From NCBI GenBank assembly GCA_963383645.1, contig OY726565.1, positions 25,170,466 through 25,234,465 on the forward strand: a stretch of 64,000 bases of DNA, written 5' to 3'. The position numbers and the translations under genes were made by a program. The notes beneath the pieces are model-generated. The model was not told the origin of the DNA. It saw only the letters and a program-made list of their open reading frames with translations, and ran no database searches. The stretch is from Muscardinus avellanarius (taxonomy: Eukaryota > Chordata > Mammalia > Rodentia > Gliridae). Below, one piece after another: positions 35,476 through 46,363 of the stretch (positions within the stretch are counted from its first letter, which is position 1; the number at the start of each line of letters is the position of its first letter).

Positions 35476-36090
35476 AGGATTTTTTATTGACAGATGCTAT
35501 TTATACATATTTATGGCATACAGTGTGATAATTACATAGATGTATATAATGTATAATGAGCATATTGGGATAATGAGTATTTTTGTCTGATTTATCTTTC
35601 TTTTGAGCTCCTGCTTTATTCTTCTTTCGAGAAAATTGTGTGAACTATCCTCACCCTACTGTGCTGTAAAACATTAGAAACTTTTTCTCCCATGTAGCAA
35701 TATTCTGATACCCATTAACAACCTACCTCTGCTTCTTTCCCCTCTGCCCTTCATAGCCTCTAGTATCCACTGTTCTACTCTTTAATTCAATGAAATAAAC
35801 TTTTTATTTAGCTTCAACATGTGAGGGAAAACACATAGGACTTGTCTTTCTGTACTTAACATATGTCTTCTAGTTCCGTTCATGTTGCCATCGGTGACAG
35901 GATTTCATTCTTCTTTATAGTTGAGTGATATTCCTTCTTGTATATGCTATTTTCCGTATGCATTAATTTGTCAGTGGAATCTTGCTTGATTCTATATGTT
36001 GGCTCTTGTGAAGTGAGGCAATAAGCATAGGACTACAAATGTCTCTTTAATTTTATCATATCGCCATCATCATCATCACCACTATTATTA

Positions 36091-36722
36091 TTTTGTAGTA
36101 CTAGGGAATGATCCCAGGGCCTCACACATGCTAGGCAAGCATTCTACCACTGAACTACACCCCCAGCCCACTTTTAATTTTGAGACAAGATCTTGCTAAG
36201 TTGCCCAGGCTGGCCTCAAACTTGGTGTTATAGTTAGATATAGAATGGCCTCTAAGGAGCTCATCAATTGGTGTTTGCAGTTGATGTAACTGATTCATGA
36301 GGGCTGGAATCCCCGAAGTGGATAACTCTACTGTAATGGATTTATTTGGGTGGTGGCCTGGAATGGTCGGGTGTGGCTGGAGTGGGTGGGTCCCTGGTGC
36401 TGCAGCCTTGGGGATTATACATGGTTCCTCCCCTTCTTGCTCTCTTTCTTGCTTCCAGCTCCATCATATGCGAGAGAAGCCCTGCACACTCTCCCTCTCT
36501 CCACTTTGCACTACCAGGTCCCGAGATGCTCAGTCCCTGGCTCCCAAGGACTGAACTCAAAATCTCTAAACTATGAGCAAATAAATCTTCTCTAAGTTTT
36601 ATGATCAGTCATTTAAATCATAGCAGTTAAGATGCTGACCAAGACCCTTGGAATCTGCCTGCCTCAGTTTCCTGAGTAGCCTGAGCTGAGTAGGGAACAT
36701 AGAAAGACAGGTTCCACTGCAC
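36091..36722 (-). mobile_element. B1/ID-type SINE (ID arm of BC1 type) split by an LTR
   Basis: The inverted right arm 'ctaggcaagcattctaccac' has the classical rodent ID form, unlike the others in the window. The B1-like part is interrupted after 'ggcctcaaacttg' and resumes at about 36650 with 'gaatctgcctgcctcagttt'. Confidence 0.7.
36225..36648 (+). mobile_element. MaLR-type solo LTR inside a SINE
   Basis: Begins tgttatagtt and ends near ctgacca, with 'gagcaaataaatcttctct' near the end. A short cttgg-like duplication flanks it. Confidence 0.6.
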
Positions 36723-36857
36723 CTCTCTTGTATAGTGATTTTATTTCTTTTGTATATGTACCAGGTAGGGGGATATTTGGATCATATAGCAATTCTATTT
36801 GGGGAACTTCAGTTCTGTTTTCCATAAAGGGTATACTAACTTACATCTTTACCAGTA

Positions 36858-37090
36858 GTTTGTTTGTTTATTTATTTATCTATATATTGTGGTACGAGGG
36901 TAGAACTCAGGGGCTTTCTACCTCCGGGTTATACTCCCAGACCTATTTTATATTTTATTTTGAAACAGGGTCTCACTAAGTTGCTGAGAGCCTCACTAAG
37001 TAGCTGAGGCTGGCTTTGAACCTGTGCGATTCTCCTGTCTCAGCCTCCCAAGGGCAGGGATTACAAGCATGCACCACCACACCTGACATA
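36858..37090 (-). mobile_element. B1/ID SINE inserted in L1 (intermediate form)
   Basis: Target duplication ttaccagta at 36849 and 37091. (TTTA)n tail. Confidence 0.92.
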
Positions 37091-37882
37091 TTACCAGTAT
37101 TTTTTAAGAGTTCTGCTTTCTCTGCATCCTCTCTAGCATTTTTTTTTTGTCTCTTTGGTAGTAGCCATTGTAATTGGCTTTGATTTGCATTTCCTTGTGA
37201 TTAGCAATGTTGAACATTTTCCCCTTATGCTTGTTTGCCATTTGTTTATCTTCTTTTGAGAAATTCAGATCACTTGCCTATTTTTAAATCAGATTATGTG
37301 GGGTCTTTTCTGCTACCGAGGTTTTGAGCTACACATACATTCTGGAGATAAGCACTGTCAGCTGAGCAGTCCGCAAGCATTTTCTCCCACTCTTCACTGT
37401 AGATTGTTTCCTTTCCTAGGCGGAGCATCTTATATAATTCGATATTCCTATTTCTAAGCATTTATTCAATGATACCATTTGAGTTACTCAGTGGCAGCTC
37501 AAACTTGATGTTGGTAACTCCTTTTCCACTGGTGATTAACTTACTCCTTGCCAAATCTGCTCTTCTCTGGTATGATTCATTTCAATAAACTAGACCTTTA
37601 TCCAGCTAAGCAGGGCAACTCTTCCTCCTCCCTACTTTCAATTCATTATCAAGTCTTGCCGATTCTTGTATCTCAATTTCTTCCACCTGTCCCCATCTTT
37701 TCTGTCATCTCTTTATTTCAAGCTACCATCATATCTGGCCTCACAAAGCATGGACAAGTGAGTAGAGTTGCCTGGTAAAATACAGGGTACAGAGCTAAAT
37801 TTGAAGTTTAGGCGAACAATGAATAACTTTTTAGTATAAGTATGATATATTGCTTGCCGCAATACTGAAACTGTTTCTCTTG

Positions 37883-38314
37883 TGCCAGGCATGGTGGCAC
37901 ATACCTGAAATCCCAGTATTTGAGAGGCTGACATAGGAGGATTGCAAGTTTGAGGCCAACCTCTGCCATTTATATATATATTTTTATTTTTGGTACTGGG
38001 GATGGAACCCAGGGGCATTCTACCTCTGAGCTGCACTTTCAGCCCTATTTTTTATTTTTTATTTGAAACAGGGTCTCACTGAGTTGTCATGAGCCTCACT
38101 AAGTAGCTGAGGCTGGCCATGAACCACCATCCTCCTGTCTCAACCTCCCAAATTCTGGGATTACAAGCATATGCCACCACGCCCAGATCAATCTCTGCAA
38201 TTTAATGAGGCCCTCAGTAACCTAGCAAAGCCTTCTTTCAAAATAAAAAAAATAAAATAGGGCAGAGGGTCTAGCTCAGAGGTAGAATGCTCCTGGGTTC
38301 AATCTCCAATACCA
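37883..38314 (+). mobile_element. SINE with an oppositely oriented SINE nested inside
   Basis: The outer + strand copy (37883-37972, 38205-38314) is broken by an inverted copy (37973-38192). Duplications ctctgccattta / ctctgcaattta mark the insertion. The two arms can pair in RNA. Confidence 0.9.
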
Positions 38315-38777
38315 AAAACAAATTATTGTTGTTACATATCTGACATTCGAATTTCATTGGGAAGCCTGTATTTTATTTGCTCTATTTGGCAATTCTGCGT
38401 GGTGGTGGTGGTGGGGTCTTTATTGTGCACAAGGGTCAGGAAAAGCTGCCCTCATGTGGGGACACGGAAGCAGAAGCCAGAGATGATGAGAGAGTAAGAC
38501 CTGTGAACGCCTGGGCAGTCAACACACAGGCCCCCAGGTAGAGGACTGCTCAGGGTGTGGTAGAAAGAGCCAGAAAGGCCAGGGGACCTGAGTCGCCTGA
38601 GTCGGGGAAAGGAGGGGGATAATGGAGGGGGCACACACTACTGAGAAATGGATTCATCATTTGTGTATTGTTGAAAATCTGATAGCTAAGCCTGCAATCT
38701 CAAAGGTGGTCCTTGGACTCCAGTAGATTTACCACAGCTGTGCACACCATCCTATGAGACCTCTTGGGAACTGGCCA

Positions 38778-38852
38778 GTCCCTGGGTAACTGTGGGACTG
38801 TCCCTGGGTAGCTGTGGGACTGTCCCTGGGTAGCTGTGGGACTGTCCCTGGG
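38778..38852. repeat. 22-bp minisatellite, about 3.5 copies
   Basis: Unit tgtccctgggtagctgtggg plus two bases, nearly identical between copies; first and last differ by one base. Confidence 0.95.
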
Positions 38853-38894
38853 TAACATTCAAATGCACACCAAGTCTTAATTCACATGAATTGG

Positions 38895-39215
38895 ATATTC
38901 CAATATGGTAGTCTCCTCTTATGCGCAAGAGATGTGTTCCAAGACCCCCAGTGGATGCCAAATTCTCCTTGTGTTTTTCCTATATGTAAATACCTATGAT
39001 AAAGTTTAATGTATACATCAGACACAGTGAAAGATTAACAACAGGTACAGTAAAATAGAACAATTGTAGCAATATGCTGCAATAAAAGTTGCTTAAAACT
39101 TAAAACTTATTTATTTCTAGAAATTTTCATTTAACATTTTCAGATCACAGTTGACCTTGAGTAACTAAATTACAGAAAGCAAAACTTCAGATAAGGGGAA
39201 CTACTTGCTGTATTA
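38895..39215. mobile_element. Tigger-like non-autonomous DNA transposon
   Basis: One end reads 'tggtagtctcctcttatgcg' followed by 'ccaagacccccagtggatgc'; the other reads 'ttcagataaggggaactact'. The ends are imperfect inverted repeats. Inner text 'atgataaagtttaatgtata' and 'aaagattaacaacaggtaca' matches the Tigger family as I know it. About 320 bases, no transposase. Confidence 0.75.
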
Positions 39216-39580
39216 TTCAGAATACATTATTAAAATGTGCATGTGTAGAAATAAATACATTTAGCAAATTTAAAATAGAAATGATCTCTTTACCCAATTA
39301 TTTTCTGTGTCTCCACAATCAGTAATGTGGTATATATAAATAGTGTAAGTAATACTGAGAACCATCAGAAAGATTTAAAGAGCATAACAGAACATGTTTC
39401 TATTTATTTCTGTAACTCTGATTTCCCCCTTGTTTTTGTAGCCTAAAACGAGTGACATCACCTCTGGGCTCTTCCTAAGGCCAGAGCCACAGAAGCCGAC
39501 TAGTCAGTCCATTTTTGTATGCGCATCAGCAACATACCTAACTCTTTTAGGTATTAATTTGGTTGAAAAATATAAAATTG

Positions 39581-39815
39581 GGCCGGACGTGGTGGCGCAC
39601 AATTGTAATCCCAGCATGTGGGAGGCTGAGACTGGAGGATTGCGGTTCGCAGACAGCCTCAGCTATTTAGTGAGGCCCTCAGTAACCGAGTGAAACCCTG
39701 TTTCAAAATAAAGAATAAAAAATTGGTCAGGGGGTGTAGCTCGGAGATAAAATGTCTCTGGGTTCCATCCCCAGGCCCGCAAAAAATAAAAAATAAATAA
39801 ATAAATAATAAAAAA
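39581..39815 (+). mobile_element. B1/ID SINE (older form, 'gcggttcgcagac' variant)
   Basis: Target duplication taaaattg at 39573 and 39816. Left part has gcggttcgcagacagcc instead of caggttcgaagccagcc, as in the copies at 4759, 31197 and 43151. Confidence 0.92.
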
Positions 39816-40884
39816 TAAAATTGAATGAATGGATTTTAGCTGGTCTTAGCTCTCTGAGAGGAGAAAGGAAATTCAGCATACTTTCAGTGAATAGTAAGAG
39901 AAAAGCGAAAGAGTAAGGTATTGAATATCAGTACAGGCCTTCAGTGAACCCTATATTAAACTGAAACTTTTATATAAGTGAATATGGACATTACTAGAAC
40001 AGTGATAGGAAAATTATGTATCAAAAATGCAGTTATATTTGTCAGCTTTTACTTACGTTGCACATACTTTTGGGACTTTCTTCAAAATCCTTGCTGTTAC
40101 CCCATTAACATATACAGTTTATATGCTTTTATGTATCAGTTAAAATAAATTTAATTTAAAAAGATGTGATCTAATCTCAAGACAGGAAGCCACCAGCATT
40201 TAGATAAAAACATACTAAAAGAAGTTAGAGATTAAAGGGAAAGGTGACTGTGTGAAAGGAAGATTTATTTCAAACGTGTTTAGAACAGAGCTGTGTTTAG
40301 AAATGCAAAGTGCGTTTCTACTGAATAGTGAAGAGAGCTTCTTAGTTGTGCTATTATTTGATTTAAAATGTGCTTTTAAGAAGAAATGTTTAATGTAAAG
40401 GGCAAAAATGTTGGTTCATAGGAAACATGTTTTATTTCAAGTCTGCCCCTGTGTGGCCATGTGGTCCTTTCCTTTGGATGGCAAGGTTCTTAGGTGCCCA
40501 GGATTCTAATGTTTTGAAGGAGAAAATAGTAAAAAACAAAAAACAAAAAACAAAAAAAACTAAAATGAAGTATGGAAGTATGTACTTTCTTTGCAGGTAA
40601 TTTAGGTAAAAATCATGATATGCAACTCTGATTTAGCTGCTTGCCTTTCGTTTCTTTGCCTCTTCCGCCGCTCCTTTTATTTATTTTCTTAAGAAAAATG
40701 AAGTTTATGCAGTCTGAACTGGGGAAAACCAACTAGATTTGCTTTTCCTATCCTTTGGCCCTTACCCTTTCGATCCCGCAAATTTCCCAGGCCTTTCAAG
40801 TCAAGTACGAAGCGATGTGGGTCCAAATGGTTATCATTAATATCTTAGCATGGATTTGGTAAAGGTGTTTGTATGTGTTTTTTT

Positions 40885-41101
40885 CTTTTTGTTTTTGGTG
40901 GTACTGAGGGTGGAACCCAGGGGCCTTCTACCTCCATGCTATACTCCCAGACCTATTTTATACTTTATTTGGAAACAGGGTCTCACTAAGTTGCTGAGAG
41001 CCTCACTAAGTAGCTGAGGCTGGCTTCGAACTTGCGCCGTTCTCCTGTCTCAGCCTCCCACGCGTGGGGATTACAAGCGTGCTCCACCAGGTCTGGCTCT
41101 G
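40885..41101 (-). mobile_element. B1/ID SINE (intermediate form)
   Basis: Target duplication tgtatgtgttttttt at 40870 and 41102. Confidence 0.93.
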
Positions 41102-42504
41102 TGTATGTGTTTTTTTTAAAAGAGCTGTTGATTAGGATTCTTAAGCAGTGCATAGTTTGGGTGAAATCTCAGTCATTCTTTAAGAAATATTCCAGAGGGC
41201 CTTTGAGTGACCCTGTGGCAGGCTGTGGCCTCTGTCTACTTGAGGCGATACATGTGTGTGTGTCTTATCTGTAATTCTTTAAGGCACATGCATATTTAAT
41301 TGAAAAAGTGCTTTACTTCATACTAAAATGTATGTGTTGACATTAAATTAATTAGCATGTGCCACTGTGATAGTCACTTTCACTGCCCTGCCTTTTTTAT
41401 GCAATGGATTCCTGAGACTTCATGTAGTTCAGGTTATTTTACTTCAGATTTCATCTACAAATAATTTAGTTTATTCAGCTTTTCGCAACAAAGCATTCCT
41501 TCTAAAGATACAAAAGAGCATTTGATTATCATAAAGACTTTTAATGGAGAAATGCATGAATTATTTCTGGAAATATAGAATTCCATTCAGTTCAAAGTGA
41601 CAGGTTGATTGCTTTGACATCATCACATATTTACTAAGTCCTTGGAAGAATTTAAATAAGATATATTCTGTTTCCAACTTGGAAATAGGCCAACATACCT
41701 TCTCCTCTTTACCAGAGTGTCATAGTGAGAAGTTTCTTTGTGCTGTCTTGAGATTTGTTTCATCACTCATCTGCTAAGACTTTGCTATATGTTACAAAGA
41801 TTTGAATCTTACATATAAAATGGTCTAATAGTCATTTATGGTCATAAAATATGATCAGATTTTAGTGTTTTATTTATTTTACAAAAATTATATTTAGATT
41901 AAAATATTTCCTCATAGAGATGCTGTCTTCCTCCTTTTAAGTATTACACTAAAGTCAATAAATATTAAAATGTGCAATGCAATGTTTACCAAAATCAAAA
42001 CATAGAACGCTTCCAGAACTTCCGGAAGGTTTCTGTGGACTTACTCCTAATTAACACCCCACCAAGGAACCACTGCCTACATGGATTAGTTGTGCAATAT
42101 CTTGAACTTTATATAAATGGAACTAAACAGTCTGTATTTTAGAAGGAATTATATTTTCCACTTTATATTCGTGAGATTCATCCAGTGGTTATAGGTGTCA
42201 TTCATTCATTTTTTATTCCTGTACAGTTTTTCTTGTATATGCCTCAATTTATTCTCTTTGTCTTTACATGCTAATGTGTATATTTTATTTTAACATATTT
42301 TTATCGGTGCATCATAACCACATGTCATAATGAGTTCCAGAGTGATAGAGACATACTATTTTTGCTGTCATTTCTAATTTCCGAGATAGAGAATTCATAT
42401 ATATTTAGCTTTAGTAAGTACTGCTAGTTTTCTGACATGGTGGTACTAATTTCCATTACTACCAGCAATGTAGGATGTATCTTCTTTTTTTTCTTTCTTC
42501 TCTT

Positions 42505-42692
42505 CTGTGGTACAAGGGATTGAATCAAAGAGTGATCTATCTCTGAACCACCTCAGCCCTTTATATTTTGAAACAGTCTTGCTAGGTTTCTGAGAGTCTT
42601 GCTAAGTTGCTAAGGCTGGTCTGGAACCTGCTATTCTTCTGTCTCAACCTCCCAAGTACTGGGGTTACAGGTGTGGGCCACCATGCCTGGCT
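42505..42692 (-). mobile_element. B1/ID SINE (old)
   Basis: Inverted copy from 'ctgtggtacaagggattgaa' to 'gccaccatgcctggct', strongly diverged. Confidence 0.85.
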
Positions 42693-43150
42693 GAGTTGTT
42701 GTTTTCATAAAGAAATACTTATATAGATATTGTTGGAAATGTTGAATTCCATTCACTCCTCATTACATCCTTAGCAATATTAGGTGCTACTTGTCCTTTG
42801 ACTTTAGCCATTTAATGATCTTTTTGGTGATTTTTACCGTGCATTTCCTTCATTCCTAATGATGCTTAAAACCTTTTAACGTTTGGCTTAACATTTGTGT
42901 ATTCTTTTGTACAGTGCTTTTTCACTAAAATAAGCATCTCAATCTTTTTTATGATAGGTGGAAACAAGTTTGTATTCTGAATATGATACTTTATTAGACA
43001 TATGCATTACAAATACTTTTTTCTAGTTAATGGCTTGCTGTTTAACTCCTCTAATGTTGCCTGGTTAATAGAGATTTTAATTTCAGTGAAGCCCTATTTA
43101 TCAATTTTTGTTTGTGATTCATGCTTTCTGTGTTCCTTAAATAATCTCTG

Positions 43151-43378
43151 CTGCTGGGAATGGTGGCACACGCTTGTAATCCCAGCATTTGGGAGGCGGA
43201 AACTGGAGGATCGCGGTTCACGGACAACTTCAGCTACTTAGTGAGGCCCTTCGCAACTCAGTGAGACCCTGTTTCAAAATACAGAATTAAAAAAAAAATA
43301 GGGCAGAGGGTGTAGCTCGGAGGTAGAATGCCCCTGGGTTCTATCCCCAGACCCGCAAAAACAAAACAAAACAAAAAA
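43151..43378 (+). mobile_element. B1/ID SINE (older form)
   Basis: Has the cgcggttcacggacaac variant and ends 'tatccccagacccgc', then an A-rich tail. Confidence 0.9.
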
Positions 43379-43797
43379 AAACAACCTTTACTACTCCAAG
43401 TTCATGAAGATTTCCTTCTACCTGCATCTACTTTATTGTTTTAGTTTTCACATTTGTGATCATTTCTTACCAATTTTTGTGCCTAATGTGAAGTAAGGAT
43501 CGAGATTCTGTGTGTTTCTATTCAGGTGACCAGCATCATTTATCAAAAAGACCATCCTTTGCCCCCTGAACTGCAGTGGTCCTTTTGCAGTAAATAAGAC
43601 TAGATGTGCTTGAGCCTGTTTTGAACACTCCACTCTGTTCTATTTATTTATTTTTCTATGTATACACTAACTCCACATTGTAAAACTTTATTATATATGA
43701 TAGTTTAAGTTTTCTGAGTTGTTCTTCAATTTTGCTTTAAGATATCTTAGTATGTTTTTCATAGTTCTGTATTAATTTGAGAATCAGTTTGTCAGCA

Positions 43798-43798
43798 T

Positions 43799-43851
<53 letters not shown>

Positions 43852-43856
43852 ACACT
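43798..43856. repeat. (CT)n(CA)n microsatellite
   Basis: Short CT then CA repeats within an old L1. Confidence 0.96.
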
Positions 43857-44458
43857 CTAACCAACTGGGATGTTAATTGGCACTGCACTGAGTCTAAAGA
43901 TAAAACCAAGAATTGACACCTTAACAATAGTGAGTCTTCAAGTCTAAATACTTGGTTTATGCCTTCATTTATATAGTATCCAATTTTATAAAAAAATCAA
44001 TGTTCTCTTGTGTTTAGGGCAAAGATCTTAAATGAGATACTTATTTTTTATAAAAATTACTGTGAATTCAAATAAAAATTGATAATGTTTACAAAATATT
44101 CAATGACTTTTCCATTATAGGATTTCCATCATGTTAAGATATTCAAAACAGGAGTTTCCAAAGTAGCTAAGCAACCTCTCAAATTACAAATTGTATATTC
44201 TAAACTTATATTACAGTTTATTTCTTCTTACTTCTAAATCTAATTAAGAAATAGCACTATTTATAATATTATTTATTCTTCTGATTAAATATAAGGACCG
44301 TGCTTTGTCACCAGCCCCAAGGTCTCTAATTTATCTGTCAAATGGAGCTGAGCAGCTCAGTAGTTGAATGGGAGGGCCAACAATTTCCACTTCCATAGAG
44401 CAGAAGATTGGTTTGATTTTAATCGGTTTATCTCCTGTCTATATTTAAAAAACTTTTG

Positions 44459-44652
44459 GGCCGGGCATGGTGGCGCATGATTGTAATCCCCGCGCTTGGG
44501 AGGCAGAGACAGGAGGATCGCGCTGGTTCAGAGCCAGCCTCGCTGGCTTAAGAGACCCTGTTTCCAAATAAAAAATATAAAAAATAGGTCTGGGAGTGTA
44601 GCCCGGAGATAAAAGGGCTTCCAGGAACCCCAGTACCAAAAAAAAAAAAAAC
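44459..44652 (+). mobile_element. B1/ID SINE, short young form
   Basis: CpG-rich and nearly intact, with gggcttccaggaacccc and poly-A. Approximate target duplication aaactttt / aacctttt. Confidence 0.94.
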
Positions 44653-45284
44653 CCAAACCTTTTAAATTATGAAACCCAAACATAAATTTTAGACATGGAA
44701 AATTCAACTCATGAGTTGCCAAAATATTGAATCAATTTAGTTTAATATCTCTCCTAGCTGTCTGGTTATATAGTTACCTTGGCACAATCCAAAAATTGGC
44801 TGCAATTTTGTGTGAATTAACAATTATATTTATAGCATCTAACCAGAATTAAGTTTAAATATATCCTTGATTTTCAAAAATTGGTGTATATAAGTACTGT
44901 ATTACTATAATGTAGTAGTATTGAACTGTGAATGAAGACTAGTTTTACTCTTTATTTCTTTGAATATTGCCAAATCTTTGGTATGAAATTAATACTTTCT
45001 TAATGATTTTATCTCATTTTTTAAATTATAGACTACTTTTGTATGGCAAAGAACTTTGATTTTTGGCTGTAAACTTTTAGTTATTTCCATTAATATTTTA
45101 AAATTGTATCTCCTGACACAAAAACTGAATCAAAGTTATATTAAAATTTAGTAGTAATTCTTTAGTTTAATTTCAAGGCATACTTTGGATATGAAAGTTT
45201 AATGATGCTGTTAAGGCAATATCCTAACTTCAAATGTCTAGGAACAATTAGAATTTTCGACTAATACCAATAATGAGGCATCTA

Positions 45285-45405
45285 ACATTAACAGGTGCTC
45301 ACTATGTGTCAGGCAGTATTCTAAGCACTTCACATAAAACTACATGAAACCCTCACAGACAAGCTGTGAGGTGGGTAAAAATACCCTTTTCCTCACTTTA
45401 TAGAA
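45285..45405 (+). mobile_element. MIR SINE
   Basis: 'ggtgctcactatgtgtcagg', 'attctaagcacttcacata' and 'gctgtgaggtgggta' are MIR core and 3' landmarks. Confidence 0.85.
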
Positions 45406-45494
45406 ATTTAATAAAATGATTCCATTTGTTTTCATTATCATTTTTATATTAGGTTTCTGACTGTGTGGTAGGATTCAAATTTATTTGAAAAAAA

Positions 45495-45812
45495 TATGTG
45501 GAAGCTAAGGGGAAATCAGAATACAATAGAGACTGCAAGGAGGAGTGGTCACCTCAGTGGAGTGGTGAGGGAGGTCTGGGGAGGGGGGAGGGGGAGGGGG
45601 AGGGAGGAATGATGAAGGAAACACTTCAGTTGACATCATGAACATATACAGACTTATCAATGCCAACCTCAATATCATGTATGGCGAAGGGGAGCGATTG
45701 GGGTAGGCCCCAGGAGTGGGTAGGGAGCTCCCCAAGGGCTTTGTGCATGTATGCTTCTACCACTCTGAACTTCATTATGATGGGAGATTACAATGCACCA
45801 ATAAAAAATTTT
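45495..45812 (+). mobile_element. L1 3' UTR, 5'-truncated, next to COL19A1 exon 3
   Basis: Contains a G-rich run (about 45577-45606), 'catgaacatatacagactta' and the terminal 'acaatgcaccaataaaaa'. It has the sense orientation of the gene and ends 76 bases before exon 3. Confidence 0.88.
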
Positions 45813-45888
45813 TAAAATGAAAATTTTAAATTAGAAAAACTTGGATGGAAAATAAGTTACAAATAACTTATATTTCTTTTTTAAATAG

Positions 45889-45963
45889 AAAATGCATGCC
45901 CTATACTGAGAACAGAGAGATATCAGTTTGCACGAGACAGCCGAAATAAACTTGAAGTTTCAG
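45889..45963 (+). CDS. COL19A1: COL19A1 exon 3: N-terminus of mature chain
   Basis: The acceptor is a pyrimidine-rich tract ending TAAATAG (45882-45888) and the donor is GTAAGC at 45964. The exon is 75 bases, enters in phase 1 and leaves in phase 1. It encodes residues 31-55, ENACPILRTERY followed by QFARDSRNKLEVS, with a glycine codon split to exon 4. It matches the known N-terminal pattern of collagen XIX (..CPILR.E..Q.....NKLEVSG). Cys34 is the first cysteine of the mature N-terminal non-collagenous region. A 5'-truncated L1 3' end stops only about 76 bases upstream of this exon. Confidence 0.92.
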
Positions 45964-46316
45964 GTAAGCATTTTAATCCTTTGTAAAATAGAATTTTGTG
46001 TGAAATTATCACCAACTATACAATACCTTGTAGGTGATTCTTTGACATTGTAATTTAAGATCATAACATTTACATGGAAATTAAAAGCAGGTGATAGAGA
46101 AATGCGTGCTGTGAGAGGAGCTCTCTATTGTTTAAGATTAATAACACCTCAACCTGTAGGAAATATATTTAAAATGATAAAAGATGTATCCACTGCAGAA
46201 ATGTGAAAGAGGAAAGAAACTTTATAAGAAGACCTTACAATCCAGATATAGTCATAAGTGCCATTTTGGTATAATATTTTTATCTTTCTTTCTCATTCTC
46301 CTCCTCCTTCTCCCTC

Positions 46317-46363
<47 letters not shown>

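Larger units (their letters stand above)
35480..37480 (-). mobile_element. Old antisense L1 broken by SINE and LTR insertions
   Basis: L1 text occurs at 35480-36060, 36725-36857 and 37100-37480 (for example 'agttccgttcatgttgccat', 'gatttgcatttccttgtgat'). The gaps hold a B1/ID-type SINE itself split by an LTR, and a second SINE. Confidence 0.75.
42000..44000 (-). mobile_element. Old antisense L1 (L1M-like), broken by SINEs
   Basis: Diverged L1 text such as 'cactttatattcgtgagattc', split near 42170, and 'gagaatcagtttgtcagcat' at 43780. SINEs at 42505 and 43151 and a microsatellite at 43798 interrupt it. A younger L1 3' terminus 'tttttatcggtgcatcataa' lies at 42297. Confidence 0.6.
28850..45888 (+). 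other. COL19A1: COL19A1 intron 2 (about 17 kb)
   Basis: The donor is GTATCT and the acceptor TAAATAG. Contents are SINE clusters at 29460-31490, antisense L1 fragments at 32090-33000, 35480-37480 and 42000-44000, a Tigger-like element (38895-39215), a MIR (45285-45405) and an L1 3' end next to the acceptor. Stretches with nothing recognised are 28850-29460, 30155-30485, 31550-32090, 33390-35475, 37485-37880, 38330-38740, 39830-40600, 41120-42000 and 44000-44455. Confidence 0.85.
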
